In this document: positions 9,010 to 18,124 of the stretch, in pieces
How positions within the stretch are numbered: position 1 is the stretch's first letter
Layout of the letters: each line of letters opens with the position of its first letter
Source of the DNA: Paraglaciecola marina
GTDB taxonomy: Bacteria; Pseudomonadota; Gammaproteobacteria; Enterobacterales; Alteromonadaceae
DNA length: 64,000 bases
Reading direction: 5' to 3'
Assembly: GCF_004360155.1 (NCBI RefSeq)
Contig: NZ_SAIS01000019.1
Span: 27,011-91,010 of the forward strand
The notes under the pieces: generated by a model
What the model saw: the letters and a program-made list of their open reading frames with translations, nothing else
Database searches by the model: none
Told to the model about the DNA's origin: nothing
Position numbers and translations under genes: made by a program

Positions 9010-9044
9010 ATCATTAACACATAACAAACTAAAAAGGTTTTACA

Positions 9045-11141
9045 ATGAACACCTCTTCAAAAGGGCTAAAGCTCACTTACCTAAGTATCTGTTTAGCTAG
9101 CTTATTTATGCCACAAGCACTTGCTGCTGATGAAAGCAACGATGAAATCGAGACTGTTGAAGTGGTTGGCTCCCGTCAAGCTTACCAAGGGGATTTCAGC
9201 CCCCTTGAAACACCACAGTCTGAATTAAGAATTAACTCAGAAGCCCTACAAAATGCAGGTGCCTTTGACCTAAACCAAGCCTTAGATTTATCTGCCTCTG
9301 TGGCACGTCAAAATAACTTTGGTGGCCTTTGGAATAGCTTTGCGGTACGTGGTTTTGTGGGGGACGAAAACCTGCCAAGTAATTACTTAGTAAATGGATT
9401 TAATGCAGGCCGTGGCTTTGGTGGCTCTCGTGATCTGTCTGGCATAGAGTCGGTAGAAATATTAAAAGGTCCAAGAGCTGCATTATTTGGCCGCGGTGAG
9501 CCCGGTGGCACAATCAACCTAGTTACTAAGCGAGCTAACTTTAATGACAAGGCTGAAGTCACTGTATCCGTGGGTAGTTTTAGCACACTACGAGGGGATC
9601 TTGATGTAAACAAAGTGGTTTCTGATGATCTAGCGGTTAGATTTGTAGGTTTTTATGAAGATGCAGAAAGCTTTCGTGACACAGTAGAAACCACAAAACA
9701 AGGTTTCAGCCCGTCGGTTTTATGGTCCATAAATGACGATAGCCAACTTACTTATGAGCTTGAATACAGCCACCAAGAAATCCCCTTTGACCGAGGCGTT
9801 ATTGCTATTGATGGCAAGCTTGGTGTGATACCAGAAAGCCGCTTTTTAGGTGAGCCGGGTTATGGTCCTATAGAAACCGATGTCTTGGGTCATCAAATTG
9901 AATTTCAAACAGACATAAATCAAGATTGGAGTGCTTTAGTTGGCTTTAACTACCGTGATACTTCGCTAGAAGGATTAGCCTCAGAAAACGGATTTAGTGC
10001 ACCAGATGAAGACGGCAACTTTGGTCGCTTTAGCCGTTATCGCGATTACGATGCTATCTATCAGGTATTCAGAGCTGAGCTAAGTGGTAGTTTTGAAACA
10101 GGCTCATTAACCCACAGCCTTATAGTAGGGGTTGATTCAGACAAATTCGAAAATGATCAATTTGCCCTTAGAGACAGATCCACAGACCAAAGCATCAATA
10201 TTTATGATCCTGTTTATGGGCAATACCTAGAGTCGTCTCTGGCCCTAGCAAGTAACATTGACCGTGTTGAGACACAGGAAAGTTCAGGCTTGTATATCCA
10301 AGATCAAATTAGCTTAACCGACAAGTTAGACATTCGTCTTGGTGCCCGCTTTGATGACTACCAACAAAAACTTGTTAACCGTTTATCCGATAGTACCTCT
10401 GAATATTCAGAGTCGAAAGTGAGCCCTCAGCTTGGGGTTGTCTATAAAGCCTCTGACGCTTTATCTTTTTATGCAGCATACGGCGAAAACTTCCGTCCAC
10501 TTTCTGGAGCAACAGATGAAAACGACTTAGATCCAAATTTATCTGAGTCCACAGAGGTAGGGGTTAAGTTTGCCCTCAATGACGGGGCGCTATCGGGAAC
10601 ATTCGCAATCTTTGATGTGAAACAATCTAACATAGCCACCTTTGATGCAGATTTTAATGCAACAGCAGTAGGTAAAGCTGCTAGCCAAGGGGTTGAGCTT
10701 GATTTAACAGGTGACATCACAGATAGTCTAAGTATTTGGGTTTCATATTCTTATATAGATGCAGAAACCAAAAACGACTATACCGATGCTATTTCTTACA
10801 ACTTTATTCCTGCTGGTTCAGACCTTCTGAATATAGCTGAAAATCAATTAAGCCTACAGTTGGTTCAACAAACCCAGCTAGCTGAGAGGGATCTAGATCT
10901 AATCGCAGGATTAGTTTACGTAGGTGAAAGAATTGGTGAGTTTGGTGATCCTAGCTTCAAATTGCCTGAGTACACTACAGTTCGTCTTGCCTCAAACTAC
11001 GCGGTATCTGATGCATTGACGGTACGCGCAGAAGTAAACAACCTGTTTGACCAAGAGTACTACACCAACTCTTATGCCAGTGTTTGGGTTCAGCCCGGCA
11101 CACCTCGCAGCTTTAGAGTATCGGCTACTTACAACTTCTAG
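9045..11141 (+). CDS. TonB-dependent siderophore-type outer membrane receptor
   Basis: A 698-residue receptor. It has a signal peptide ending near LFMPQALA-AD and a TonB-box-like IETVEVVGS at about 35-43. The plug domain contains VRGFVGDENLPSNYLVNGF and GPRAALFGRGEPGGTINLVT, the signature of the FhuA/siderophore receptor group. A 22-stranded beta barrel follows, ending in the aromatic C-terminus FRVSATYNF. AAGG lies about eight bases before the ATG. It is the last gene of the ABC/DUF3526 operon, which ends at a perfect terminator. Co-transcription with an apparent ABC-2 exporter instead of an importer is unusual. Ligand unknown: siderophore, peptide or metal complex are all possible. Confidence 0.88.
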   Translation: MNTSSKGLKLTYLSICLASLFMPQALAADESNDEIETVEVVGSRQAYQGDFSPLETPQSELRINSEALQNAGAFDLNQALDLSASVARQNNFGGLWNSFAVRGFVGDENLPSNYLVNGFNAGRGFGGSRDLSGIESVEILKGPRAALFGRGEPGGTINLVTKRANFNDKAEVTVSVGSFSTLRGDLDVNKVVSDDLAVRFVGFYEDAESFRDTVETTKQGFSPSVLWSINDDSQLTYELEYSHQEIPFDRGVIAIDGKLGVIPESRFLGEPGYGPIETDVLGHQIEFQTDINQDWSALVGFNYRDTSLEGLASENGFSAPDEDGNFGRFSRYRDYDAIYQVFRAELSGSFETGSLTHSLIVGVDSDKFENDQFALRDRSTDQSINIYDPVYGQYLESSLALASNIDRVETQESSGLYIQDQISLTDKLDIRLGARFDDYQQKLVNRLSDSTSEYSESKVSPQLGVVYKASDALSFYAAYGENFRPLSGATDENDLDPNLSESTEVGVKFALNDGALSGTFAIFDVKQSNIATFDADFNATAVGKAASQGVELDLTGDITDSLSIWVSYSYIDAETKNDYTDAISYNFIPAGSDLLNIAENQLSLQLVQQTQLAERDLDLIAGLVYVGERIGEFGDPSFKLPEYTTVRLASNYAVSDALTVRAEVNNLFDQEYYTNSYASVWVQPGTPRSFRVSATYNF

Positions 11142-11167
11142 ATGTAAGGCTACACATTCAATAAGAC

Positions 11168-11203
11168 AAAAAGCCCCCATATTGCTAAATATGGGGGCTT
11201 TTT
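11168..11203. terminator. Strong rho-independent terminator after the TonB receptor
   Basis: A perfect 16-bp stem with a GCTA loop: AAAAAGCCCCCATATT pairs with AATATGGGGGCTTTTT. U-tracts exist on both strands, so it can serve both the receptor operon (+) and the YHYH operon (-) that converges on it. Confidence 0.93.
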
Positions 11204-11223
11204 ATTTTACTTAAGCTCAAAGG

Positions 11224-11523
11224 CTACCTCTGAGTATCTTCATGACTATGGTCTGGTTTTGTGCTTTTGTTAGATGTATCGAGTTGTTGAATGGGCTGAT
11301 TTCTAACGCATAACAGACTTTCTGCCATATATTGGCAGGTACCAATATACAAATCATTATGAACTCCTTGATATCGACACGCCTTAGACCTTTGCTTTTG
11401 CACACATGCTTTAATGGCGAGTTCATTTAAAGGACCAGAATGGGCATAGGCATTAGTTGCCTGCATACCCACACTCACCGTAATGATCAGGAGTATAAAT
11501 AGATTAAACCTAGGTATCTTCAA
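11224..11523 (-). CDS. Small exported four-cysteine protein, unknown function
   Basis: A 99-residue protein with a signal peptide (hydrophobic 8-20, cleavage likely after ATNAYA). The mature part has Cys in the pattern CVQKQRSKAC, then GTCQ and LLCV, and a His/Asp-rich end DHSHED. The only usable start is TTG at 11521-11523, two bases after the stop of the YHYH gene, because a TGA closes the frame just upstream. Translation is therefore probably coupled. I do not recognise the family. Two disulfides in the periplasm are likely. The link to the YHYH lipoprotein is inferred from the operon arrangement. Confidence 0.65.
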   Translation of the reverse strand: MKIPRFNLFILLIITVSVGMQATNAYAHSGPLNELAIKACVQKQRSKACRYQGVHNDLYIGTCQYMAESLLCVRNQPIQQLDTSNKSTKPDHSHEDTQR

Positions 11524-11525
11524 GT

Positions 11526-12569
11526 TTAATGTTCACCATTTCTTGGTGGAGCACCATTAGGTGGAGGTCCGCCCCCTGGAGGTGGGCCACCTTGGGGACC
11601 GCCACTAGGTCGTACAGTTTCACCATGTAAACACCCTATAAATAGGTTCTCGCTGGGACTGGCAGTATGGTAGTGATAGCCTCTTACAGCATCGGTTTGC
11701 CCACGGCACTCATCTAAGCCTTCAGCTTCTTTACCTTGGGAGTCTTTCATAGCATAAATCCCATAGCCATCTATGGCGTAACCTATCAAGGGTGCATGAC
11801 CATCATCAGTATTTGCAGCCCTATCAGTACATCCTGTTGACGCATGATAATGATAACCTTGGTGAACATTAATATGCCCACCACAATCATCAAAAGCAGC
11901 AATAGTATATGCCCCTAAAATCGCATTAACAGGTGCAGGGCCAGACAACTCACTACCGTCTAATGCTATACCAACAGTGCGCACTCGCCCTGTTCTTTTG
12001 GCTGGGATAGGAGTGGTAGGAATAAGATAAGTAACCGAAAAATCATCGTCTAAGTACTCTAGCTTACACTCGATGCAATTTTGCATGTACTGGGCTTCAA
12101 CATCTGGCTTTGCCGCCCCTAAACACGCTTCTTTCGTAGCGGTATAACGCACTTTTTTAGTGTCGGCGTCATACACCAACCACTTTTCATCACCATAATA
12201 TTCGTCAAGTTTCAGGATAAACTCACCTGTTATATCGACTAAATCACCTGAACCACTTTTATCAAACCAAGCTCCACCAGCATCGGCACCATCATCAATT
12301 GTTCTTGGACAAAAAGGGCCTGGCTCTCGACCAGCCGGTGCGCCTGTTGTTATAAATTCATAACAACTAGTTTTGGTACCTTGCGCCGTTTCACAATCTA
12401 TAATTTTAGGTGCTTGGCTAAACGCCCCTTCAGTAAACATAGAGATATCTATGCCTTCTGAGATATCTGCTGACTCCGACTTTAATTGGGTCTTATCATC
12501 ACAACCAAGTAAGACCAAAGAGCTCAGTGCAAATGCCATGAACAATGATCCATAGTGTTTTAAATTCAT
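11526..12569 (-). CDS. YHYH-domain lipoprotein
   Basis: A 347-residue lipoprotein: lipobox SLVLLGC ends at Cys23. Two copies of the YHYH hallmark are visible, HQGYHYHASTGC and VRGYHYHTASP, separated by DGHAPLIGYAIDGYGIY. Eight or more cysteines are spread through the exported domain. The C-terminus is low complexity and Gly/Pro rich (GGPPPGGGPPPNG), a flexible tail. AGGT lies five bases before the ATG. YHYH proteins are exported, are widespread in marine bacteria and have no established function that I know of; the His clusters suggest metal binding. It is followed directly by the small four-Cys protein gene. Confidence 0.85.
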   Translation of the reverse strand: MNLKHYGSLFMAFALSSLVLLGCDDKTQLKSESADISEGIDISMFTEGAFSQAPKIIDCETAQGTKTSCYEFITTGAPAGREPGPFCPRTIDDGADAGGAWFDKSGSGDLVDITGEFILKLDEYYGDEKWLVYDADTKKVRYTATKEACLGAAKPDVEAQYMQNCIECKLEYLDDDFSVTYLIPTTPIPAKRTGRVRTVGIALDGSELSGPAPVNAILGAYTIAAFDDCGGHINVHQGYHYHASTGCTDRAANTDDGHAPLIGYAIDGYGIYAMKDSQGKEAEGLDECRGQTDAVRGYHYHTASPSENLFIGCLHGETVRPSGGPQGGPPPGGGPPPNGAPPRNGEH

Positions 12570-12785
12570 TAATACCTATCCTTAAACTCATATGGGGAAC
12601 AACAGCCCCTCACCTACACCCACTCTAATAGTTTATAGCGTAATTGTGCAGATAATATGGACATTATTAACCTTTCGGCAATACAGGGCCTGCTGATACA
12701 TTTTTTGAAACTGTTTGTTCTTTTAGTTTCTTCACATCTACCCAAAAGCTCATTACAATGGCGCTGACATTTATTAGAGATAAAT

Positions 12786-13157
12786 ATGTTCAAACCATTA
12801 TCAAAACTATTAATTATAACTAGCTTATTGATTGCCTTTGTAGGGCAAGCTATGGGTTCTTATGTTGTAACCTTTGATGATGCTAGAACCAATCAGCAAG
12901 TAAACACCCAGCAGCTAGACGCAGATGAAGCCGGTGATAATCATGGTATTACCGAAAAAGACGATTGCTGTGATGTTGACTGCTGTGAAGACCAATGCTT
13001 TTGCCCAGCCAATGCCTGTGTTGCTATGATTTACCTAGATAACACAGTTACGCAATCATGCCTTAAACTCATAAGTGAGTTTGCATTACCCTACACACAA
13101 AAATCCCCCCATTATATTGCTACCTCTTTGTATCGGCCGCCTATTTTTACCTCCTAG
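12786..13157 (+). CDS. Small exported Cys-rich (putative metal-binding) protein
   Basis: A 123-residue protein with a signal peptide (hydrophobic 9-20, cleavage near GQAMG). The centre is CCDVDCCEDQCFCPANAC, eight cysteines within 18 residues and acidic between them, which looks like a soft-metal (Cu, Zn, Cd) binding cluster. AGAG precedes the start. It lies 92 bp upstream of a TonB receptor with a His-rich N-terminus in the same direction, with no terminator between. Some CopL-like and DUF2946-like exported proteins beside receptors have similar architecture, but I cannot assign it to a family. Role in metal sensing or delivery is inferred. Confidence 0.68.
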   Translation: MFKPLSKLLIITSLLIAFVGQAMGSYVVTFDDARTNQQVNTQQLDADEAGDNHGITEKDDCCDVDCCEDQCFCPANACVAMIYLDNTVTQSCLKLISEFALPYTQKSPHYIATSLYRPPIFTS

Positions 13158-13249
13158 GCTAAACCCAATCATCACCCCTAGAAAACACTAAAAGTCGTTA
13201 TATTAATTGCGTCATTGTCGCAGTTTTTAGCATTATTTTGAGGTAAAAA

Positions 13250-15232
13250 ATGCTTACTAATTATTCTAAAGTCGCGCTGGCTATTTTGTTAGCCCCCCTA
13301 CTATCTTACGCAAATGAAGGTGAGCATCACGAAGATCACCATGACGAGCATGGCGAACCTAAGATTGAAAAAATTCAGGTCACGGCATCACGCCTTGGCC
13401 GCATAGTCACTGAATCAGCGACCCGTACCGAGATTATCAATGGCGAAGAAATTCAAGAAAAAGCCTTGATGCGCCCAGGTAACATTTCTATGTTGGTTGC
13501 CGAAACCGGTGGTGTACGAGTACAAACCACCTCTCCTGCCTTAGGCAGCGCCAATATTCGTTTGCAAAGTTTGTATGGCCGCTACACCCAGTTATTAAGT
13601 GATGGTTTGCCTTTATATGGCGGACAAACAGCCTCTATTGGCTTGTTACAAATCCCCCCTACCGATTTGGCCAATGTAGAAATTATCAAAGGCTCTGCTT
13701 CGTCACTTTATGGCGGCTCAGCCCTCGGTGGTGTGATTAACCTTATTTCTCGTACTCCATCAGATGAATTTGAAGGCGAGGTCTTACTAAACGCCACATC
13801 AAAAGATGGCCAAGACCTTACTTCGTATATTGCATCGCCCATAAATAAGCGCACCAGTGCTTCGCTTACCGCTGGCATCCACAATCAAGAACAGCAAGAT
13901 TTAGACAATGATGGCTGGCTCGACATGGCTGAGTTTCAACGGGCTACACTTCGCCCCCGTTTATATTGGGAAGGAGAAAACGGCGCCAACTTATATGTGA
14001 CAGTTGGCGCCATGAAAGAAGAGCGTGTGGGTGGCACTGCTGAGGGGGCAAGCGTTCCCGATGGCAATGCTTTTATCCAAAGCCAAGATTCACTTCGCCT
14101 CGACAGTGGCTTTATATTTGATCAGCCCCTTAATGATGAGTTTAATCTTAATATACGTGGCTCTGCTATGCGCCAAGAGCATGACCACATTTATGGCGCG
14201 GTACAAGAAAGCGACCTTCATCAAAGTTACCTACTTGAGTCCAGTGTTTCGGGTTACAAAGATGCAGCTGCTTGGGTGGTTGGCCTAGCTTATCAAGTTG
14301 ACCGCTTTGAATCAGAAGACTTTGCTGAGTTTAATTACAACTACCGAGTGCCGGGGTTATTCTCGCAACTAGATTACGAGGCCTCCGATGATGTTTCATT
14401 GTCACTCAGTGCCCGCGCAGATTGGCACAGCGAATACGGCACGCAATTTAGCCCACGGATTTCAGTCTTGTATAATCCAGATAGCTGGACCATTCGCGGT
14501 GCTTACGGACAAGGTTTCTTTGCCCCTACTCCCTTCATTGAAGACATTGAAGATGCTGGCTTATCACGCTTAGCCCCCTTTGATGATGTGGTTGCTGAGC
14601 AAGCCACCACGGCCTCAATAGATATCAGTTACGTATTTGATAGTATCGAAACTAGCATGGTTTTATTTGCTTCTGATGTTGATAATGTCACCGAGCTTGA
14701 AGAGATTGACCCAATTGATACTTTTTCAGACAAGCAAGTGCGTATCGTCAATGCTCAAGGAGAAAGCGAAATTCGTGGCGCTGAATTACTGCTTCGTTAT
14801 CGCTGGCATGACATAAAGCTAACCGGTAGTTACCTTTACACAGACGCGACCAAGCTAAGTGAAGATGGCCTTGGCCGCGCGCCCCTAACACTCACCCCGC
14901 AACACTCAGCGGGTGCAGTTATCATGTGGGAAGAGCATGGCAGTCACTTAGTGGGGTTTGAAGCATATTACACGGGCACTCAACACCTAGAAGGTAATCC
15001 ACTTCGCAGTAGAAGCGACGCGTATTGGCATTTAGGCTTACTTGGGCAAATTACCATTGGCAAAGTAAGTTACTTTTTAAATGCCGAGAACCTGCTCAAT
15101 GTGCGCCAAACTAAAGGCGAATCCTTAGTATTGCCAGAGCAAGCCCCAAGCGGACGCTGGACCACAGATATCTGGTCACGAAACGACGGTTTTACGGTGA
15201 ATGCAGGTGTGCGTATTCAATTTGGGGATTAA
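13250..15232 (+). CDS. TonB-dependent receptor with His-rich N-terminus (putative Zn/Cu receptor)
   Basis: A 660-residue receptor. The signal peptide ends near LLSYA-NE, followed at once by GEHHEDHHDEHGE, six His among acidic residues, and then the TonB-box-like IEKIQVTASR. The plug contains GSASSLYGGSALGGVINLIS (typical of BtuB/CirA-like receptors). The barrel ends in VNAGVRIQFGD. GAGG precedes the ATG. A His/acidic stretch right after the signal peptide is seen in zinc or copper receptors such as ZnuD-like proteins, so uptake of a metal ion is the best guess. The Cys-rich exported peptide just upstream supports a metal theme. No convincing Zur or Fur box was seen. Confidence 0.86.
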   Translation: MLTNYSKVALAILLAPLLSYANEGEHHEDHHDEHGEPKIEKIQVTASRLGRIVTESATRTEIINGEEIQEKALMRPGNISMLVAETGGVRVQTTSPALGSANIRLQSLYGRYTQLLSDGLPLYGGQTASIGLLQIPPTDLANVEIIKGSASSLYGGSALGGVINLISRTPSDEFEGEVLLNATSKDGQDLTSYIASPINKRTSASLTAGIHNQEQQDLDNDGWLDMAEFQRATLRPRLYWEGENGANLYVTVGAMKEERVGGTAEGASVPDGNAFIQSQDSLRLDSGFIFDQPLNDEFNLNIRGSAMRQEHDHIYGAVQESDLHQSYLLESSVSGYKDAAAWVVGLAYQVDRFESEDFAEFNYNYRVPGLFSQLDYEASDDVSLSLSARADWHSEYGTQFSPRISVLYNPDSWTIRGAYGQGFFAPTPFIEDIEDAGLSRLAPFDDVVAEQATTASIDISYVFDSIETSMVLFASDVDNVTELEEIDPIDTFSDKQVRIVNAQGESEIRGAELLLRYRWHDIKLTGSYLYTDATKLSEDGLGRAPLTLTPQHSAGAVIMWEEHGSHLVGFEAYYTGTQHLEGNPLRSRSDAYWHLGLLGQITIGKVSYFLNAENLLNVRQTKGESLVLPEQAPSGRWTTDIWSRNDGFTVNAGVRIQFGD

Positions 15233-15262
15233 AGACTCAACAAACTGAGTTAGTTGATTATC

Positions 15263-15298
15263 ATCCAGAGAGACAAATAAGGGTTTCTCTCTCTGGAT
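15263..15298. terminator. Hairpin between convergent genes
   Basis: ATCCAGAGAGA (15263-15273) pairs with TCTCTCTGGAT (15288-15298), an 11-bp perfect stem with a 14-base loop. There is no strong U-tract on either side, so it may be a weak terminator or a 3' stabiliser between the TonB receptor (+) and the minus-strand hypothetical gene. Confidence 0.5.
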
Positions 15299-15358
15299 TC
15301 AAAAATGCTTTATACACAAGGGGGAAAATCCCAGTGCTATGATGCCAGTTAACAACTC

Positions 15359-15820
15359 TCAATCAGATATCATGCCTGCGATAACATAAGCATCACTATT
15401 AATCGTAATAATAAACCCTAAATCCCAGAACACGGGATAAAATGGGTAGCCTTCTTTAAGCCAGACCTCTTTTATACTGCTTGCATGGCTGGTTAAGCGT
15501 ATCAGCTCGTTACTTAGCTCTGCTAAATGCTCGCCATGCTCAGCAGAGCCAACATAAGCCCTGTTAGGATGGGAGCTGCCAAGCCCCTCATAGCTAAGCA
15601 TAGCGCTAATCTCTGCTATTAATTTTTGTTGATTGGATATAGCAATTTTCTCTAGGATCACCTGACCTTCTAAGGCTTTATGGAGGATCTCTATTGGTGA
15701 TTTTTCTGCATAATCACAAACCGGATAAATTTCGAGTTCAGCCACATAATTAGCCGAATCTTCATGTAACCTGTCAACAAGGCTCTCAAGTTTAGTCACT
15801 AATACATCTATATTTTGCAT
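15359..15820 (-). CDS. Hypothetical cytoplasmic protein
   Basis: A 153-residue protein with no signal peptide or membrane helix. The first 110 residues are mostly helical and acidic (VLVTKLESLVDRLHE, ILHKALEGQVILEKIAI, ELSNELIRLTSHASS). The end, PVFWDLGFIITINSDAYVIA, looks like beta strands. I recognise no family. It sits alone between two TonB receptor genes on the opposite strand. Codon use resembles its neighbours and the frame is clean, so I judge it real. Confidence 0.6.
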   Translation of the reverse strand: MQNIDVLVTKLESLVDRLHEDSANYVAELEIYPVCDYAEKSPIEILHKALEGQVILEKIAISNQQKLIAEISAMLSYEGLGSSHPNRAYVGSAEHGEHLAELSNELIRLTSHASSIKEVWLKEGYPFYPVFWDLGFIITINSDAYVIAGMISD

Positions 15821-16098
15821 ACCTGCTACCGCCTTAATTAGGTTTTAATTCACCCAGAGCTTCCCAATATAAATAGCGCTTGTTACTGGGTCAATAACCC
15901 AAAAGTTAATATGTTTAGGCCGATTGCCAGCAACTCATATTATGGAAATTTGGTATCAGCTACAGCTAATCATAAACCATGTAGGGTTGAGCGATGGGTA
16001 AACACCTCAACATACGTCTCCCTCAAAGACTTTGCTTGATTTTTATCTCAAACACAAATACCATAAATACAAATGAGATTAATTACTATTTAGATTTA

Positions 16099-18081
16099 AT
16101 GTTTAGAATTGCAATGTCTGTGCTTTTAGTTGCCGTATCACAGGCAAGTTATGCCAATCAATCATCAATAGAAAAGGTGGTGGTAACCGGCACCCGTTAC
16201 GCTGTATTGCAGTCTCAAAGCCCTGTATCTGTAGACGTAATTACTGCAGAAACAATACAAACCATCAGCCATGGCACCTTAGCGAGTGCCCTAAATTACA
16301 TTCCCGGCGTGGTGGTAACACGTAGCCAAAAAGACGGTTATACCGTGCAGATGCAAGGTTTTGGTAGTGACCATGTGTTGGTGTTAATTGACAGTCAGCC
16401 TTTTGTTTCTCCTACTGGCTCATCGGTGGACCTAGACCAAATAGGTGTGCTTGATATCGAAAGAATCGAAGTCATGCGCGGCGCAGGATCTGTACTCTAC
16501 GGAAGCTCAGCTATGGGTGGCGTAATTAATATCATTACCCGTAAGCTTAGGTCAGATCACCTCAAGCTAAACTATCAAGCTGGTAGCTATAGCAGCAACG
16601 CCATCGAATCTGCAGATTTAACCCATTTATTGCAACTTGATGGCAGTAAAAATCTAAAGGGTTGGCAGTCATCGTTAAGCTTACAAGCTAGCTCTGATCC
16701 CGGCTTTGATTATGAACCAGATACAGTAGCGCAAAGTGCTCCTAGTAGTGACAAGTACCTAGTGAACCTTGGCCTAGTTAAAGCATTTGAGAATGACCTC
16801 AGTGTTTCAAATAAGCTTCGCTATTTTAACGATGCCAAAGAAAAATTTAGGTATAGCATTCCCGGGCAAGAGCAAGATATTCGCTATATTTCTGATGTAG
16901 AGCAATGGCAGTGGGATTTGGGGCTGGCGAATGGCCAGAATTGGGAAGTTAAATCTCGTGTACTCAATCATATTGAAACAAGTGGCGATACCAATGCATT
17001 ACGTGATGCAGATATAAGTTTAGCCCAGTTAGATGGCCAAATTAATTGGCAGCTTGGAGATATTAACTTGGTCTCGGGCCTAACTGCCCGTCTAGACAAA
17101 CTCAATCAAACTAAGCAAAACATCACCACAGGTGAAATAGAGTCTTACGAAGTTGATGATGAGTCAGCCCAATCAATTCAAGGGTTCACACAAGCAAGCT
17201 GGTCCTTAGCTGACCATGAATTAGTATTTGGCACACAACTACAACACGACAGTGATTTTGGTCTGCAGTCCGCTTCACGTTTAAATAGTTTATTCAATTT
17301 TGGTAATAGCAGTAACGCAGATGGTTTTGCAGAAGACGGCAGCTGGCAACTCAGATTAGGTTTAGGGCAAAGTTATCGGGTGCCTACCCTAAAAGACCGT
17401 TTTTATGTGTTTGACCATAGTAACTTAGGTTACATGGTTTTAGGGAACGAAGACCTAATTCCAGAAGAAGCCTTAACGGCAAACGCAGAGCTTAGCTATC
17501 GCTTATCGAACACCATAATATTTGATATAGCCGTTAATCAGCTTTCACTTCGCATGAATCTACACACCAGTAAAGCAGACAACTTTATTACTACCGTGGT
17601 TGACGCAGAAGCCTCAGCCGCAAGTGGCTTGTTGATTAGTCGCTACGAAAACATTGATGGAGCCGACCTAAATGGTTTTGATATCTCGGCTCAATTTGCA
17701 ATGAATAAACTCGACTTACAATTTAGTTATAGCTATATCAGCGCCAAAGATGACGCAGATGAGCATCTAAGTGACCGCCCTACCCATCAATTAAAAGGCA
17801 ACCTAAATTGGTCGCTGCCATACGACATGCAAAGCCTTTTGTATGTGGTGTATGAATCAGGGGAATACCCCTCAAGTTCACAAGTAGGTGTGGCTCGTGA
17901 TCATTGGATGACGGTTAACCTGAGCATAAATCAGTCCATAAACCAACACTGGGACTGGCGAGCAGGTATCGACAATATTTTTGACAATCATCAAGACGAA
18001 ACCGCTATTGCTGCAGGTTTACTTGATGTTCGCCCCTTGTCTAGCAGGTATATATTTGCAGGCATCTCGTACACCTTTTAA
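16099..18081 (+). CDS. TonB-dependent heme receptor (HmuR-like)
   Basis: A 660-residue receptor from ATG 16099, chosen because MFRIAMSVLLVAVSQASYA is a normal signal peptide; an in-frame ATG at 15994 would add 35 polar residues, so the start is uncertain (no strong ribosome binding site is visible at 16099). Features: TonB-box-like IEKVVVTGTRY, plug with RSQKDGYTVQMQGFGSDHVL and MRGAGSVLYGSSAMGGVINI, a TLKDRFYVFDHSNLGYMVLGN segment resembling the FRAP/NPNL region of heme receptors, and a terminal beta strand YIFAGISYTF. It is the first gene of a run encoding a HmuY-like lipoprotein, an HmuTUV-type importer and a HugZ-like protein, which is the main evidence for heme. It could instead bind a corrinoid (BtuB-like). 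Confidence 0.83.
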   Translation: MFRIAMSVLLVAVSQASYANQSSIEKVVVTGTRYAVLQSQSPVSVDVITAETIQTISHGTLASALNYIPGVVVTRSQKDGYTVQMQGFGSDHVLVLIDSQPFVSPTGSSVDLDQIGVLDIERIEVMRGAGSVLYGSSAMGGVINIITRKLRSDHLKLNYQAGSYSSNAIESADLTHLLQLDGSKNLKGWQSSLSLQASSDPGFDYEPDTVAQSAPSSDKYLVNLGLVKAFENDLSVSNKLRYFNDAKEKFRYSIPGQEQDIRYISDVEQWQWDLGLANGQNWEVKSRVLNHIETSGDTNALRDADISLAQLDGQINWQLGDINLVSGLTARLDKLNQTKQNITTGEIESYEVDDESAQSIQGFTQASWSLADHELVFGTQLQHDSDFGLQSASRLNSLFNFGNSSNADGFAEDGSWQLRLGLGQSYRVPTLKDRFYVFDHSNLGYMVLGNEDLIPEEALTANAELSYRLSNTIIFDIAVNQLSLRMNLHTSKADNFITTVVDAEASAASGLLISRYENIDGADLNGFDISAQFAMNKLDLQFSYSYISAKDDADEHLSDRPTHQLKGNLNWSLPYDMQSLLYVVYESGEYPSSSQVGVARDHWMTVNLSINQSINQHWDWRAGIDNIFDNHQDETAIAAGLLDVRPLSSRYIFAGISYTF

Positions 18082-18124
18082 GAAACCACATTAAAAAACA
18101 ATTGAATACACAGGAACATTACCC

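Noticed and set aside
12640..12670. Fur box upstream of the Cys-rich peptide gene
   Set aside because: GATAATATGGACATTATTA resembles the Fur consensus only at its ends; the centre is out of register with the 19-bp dyad.
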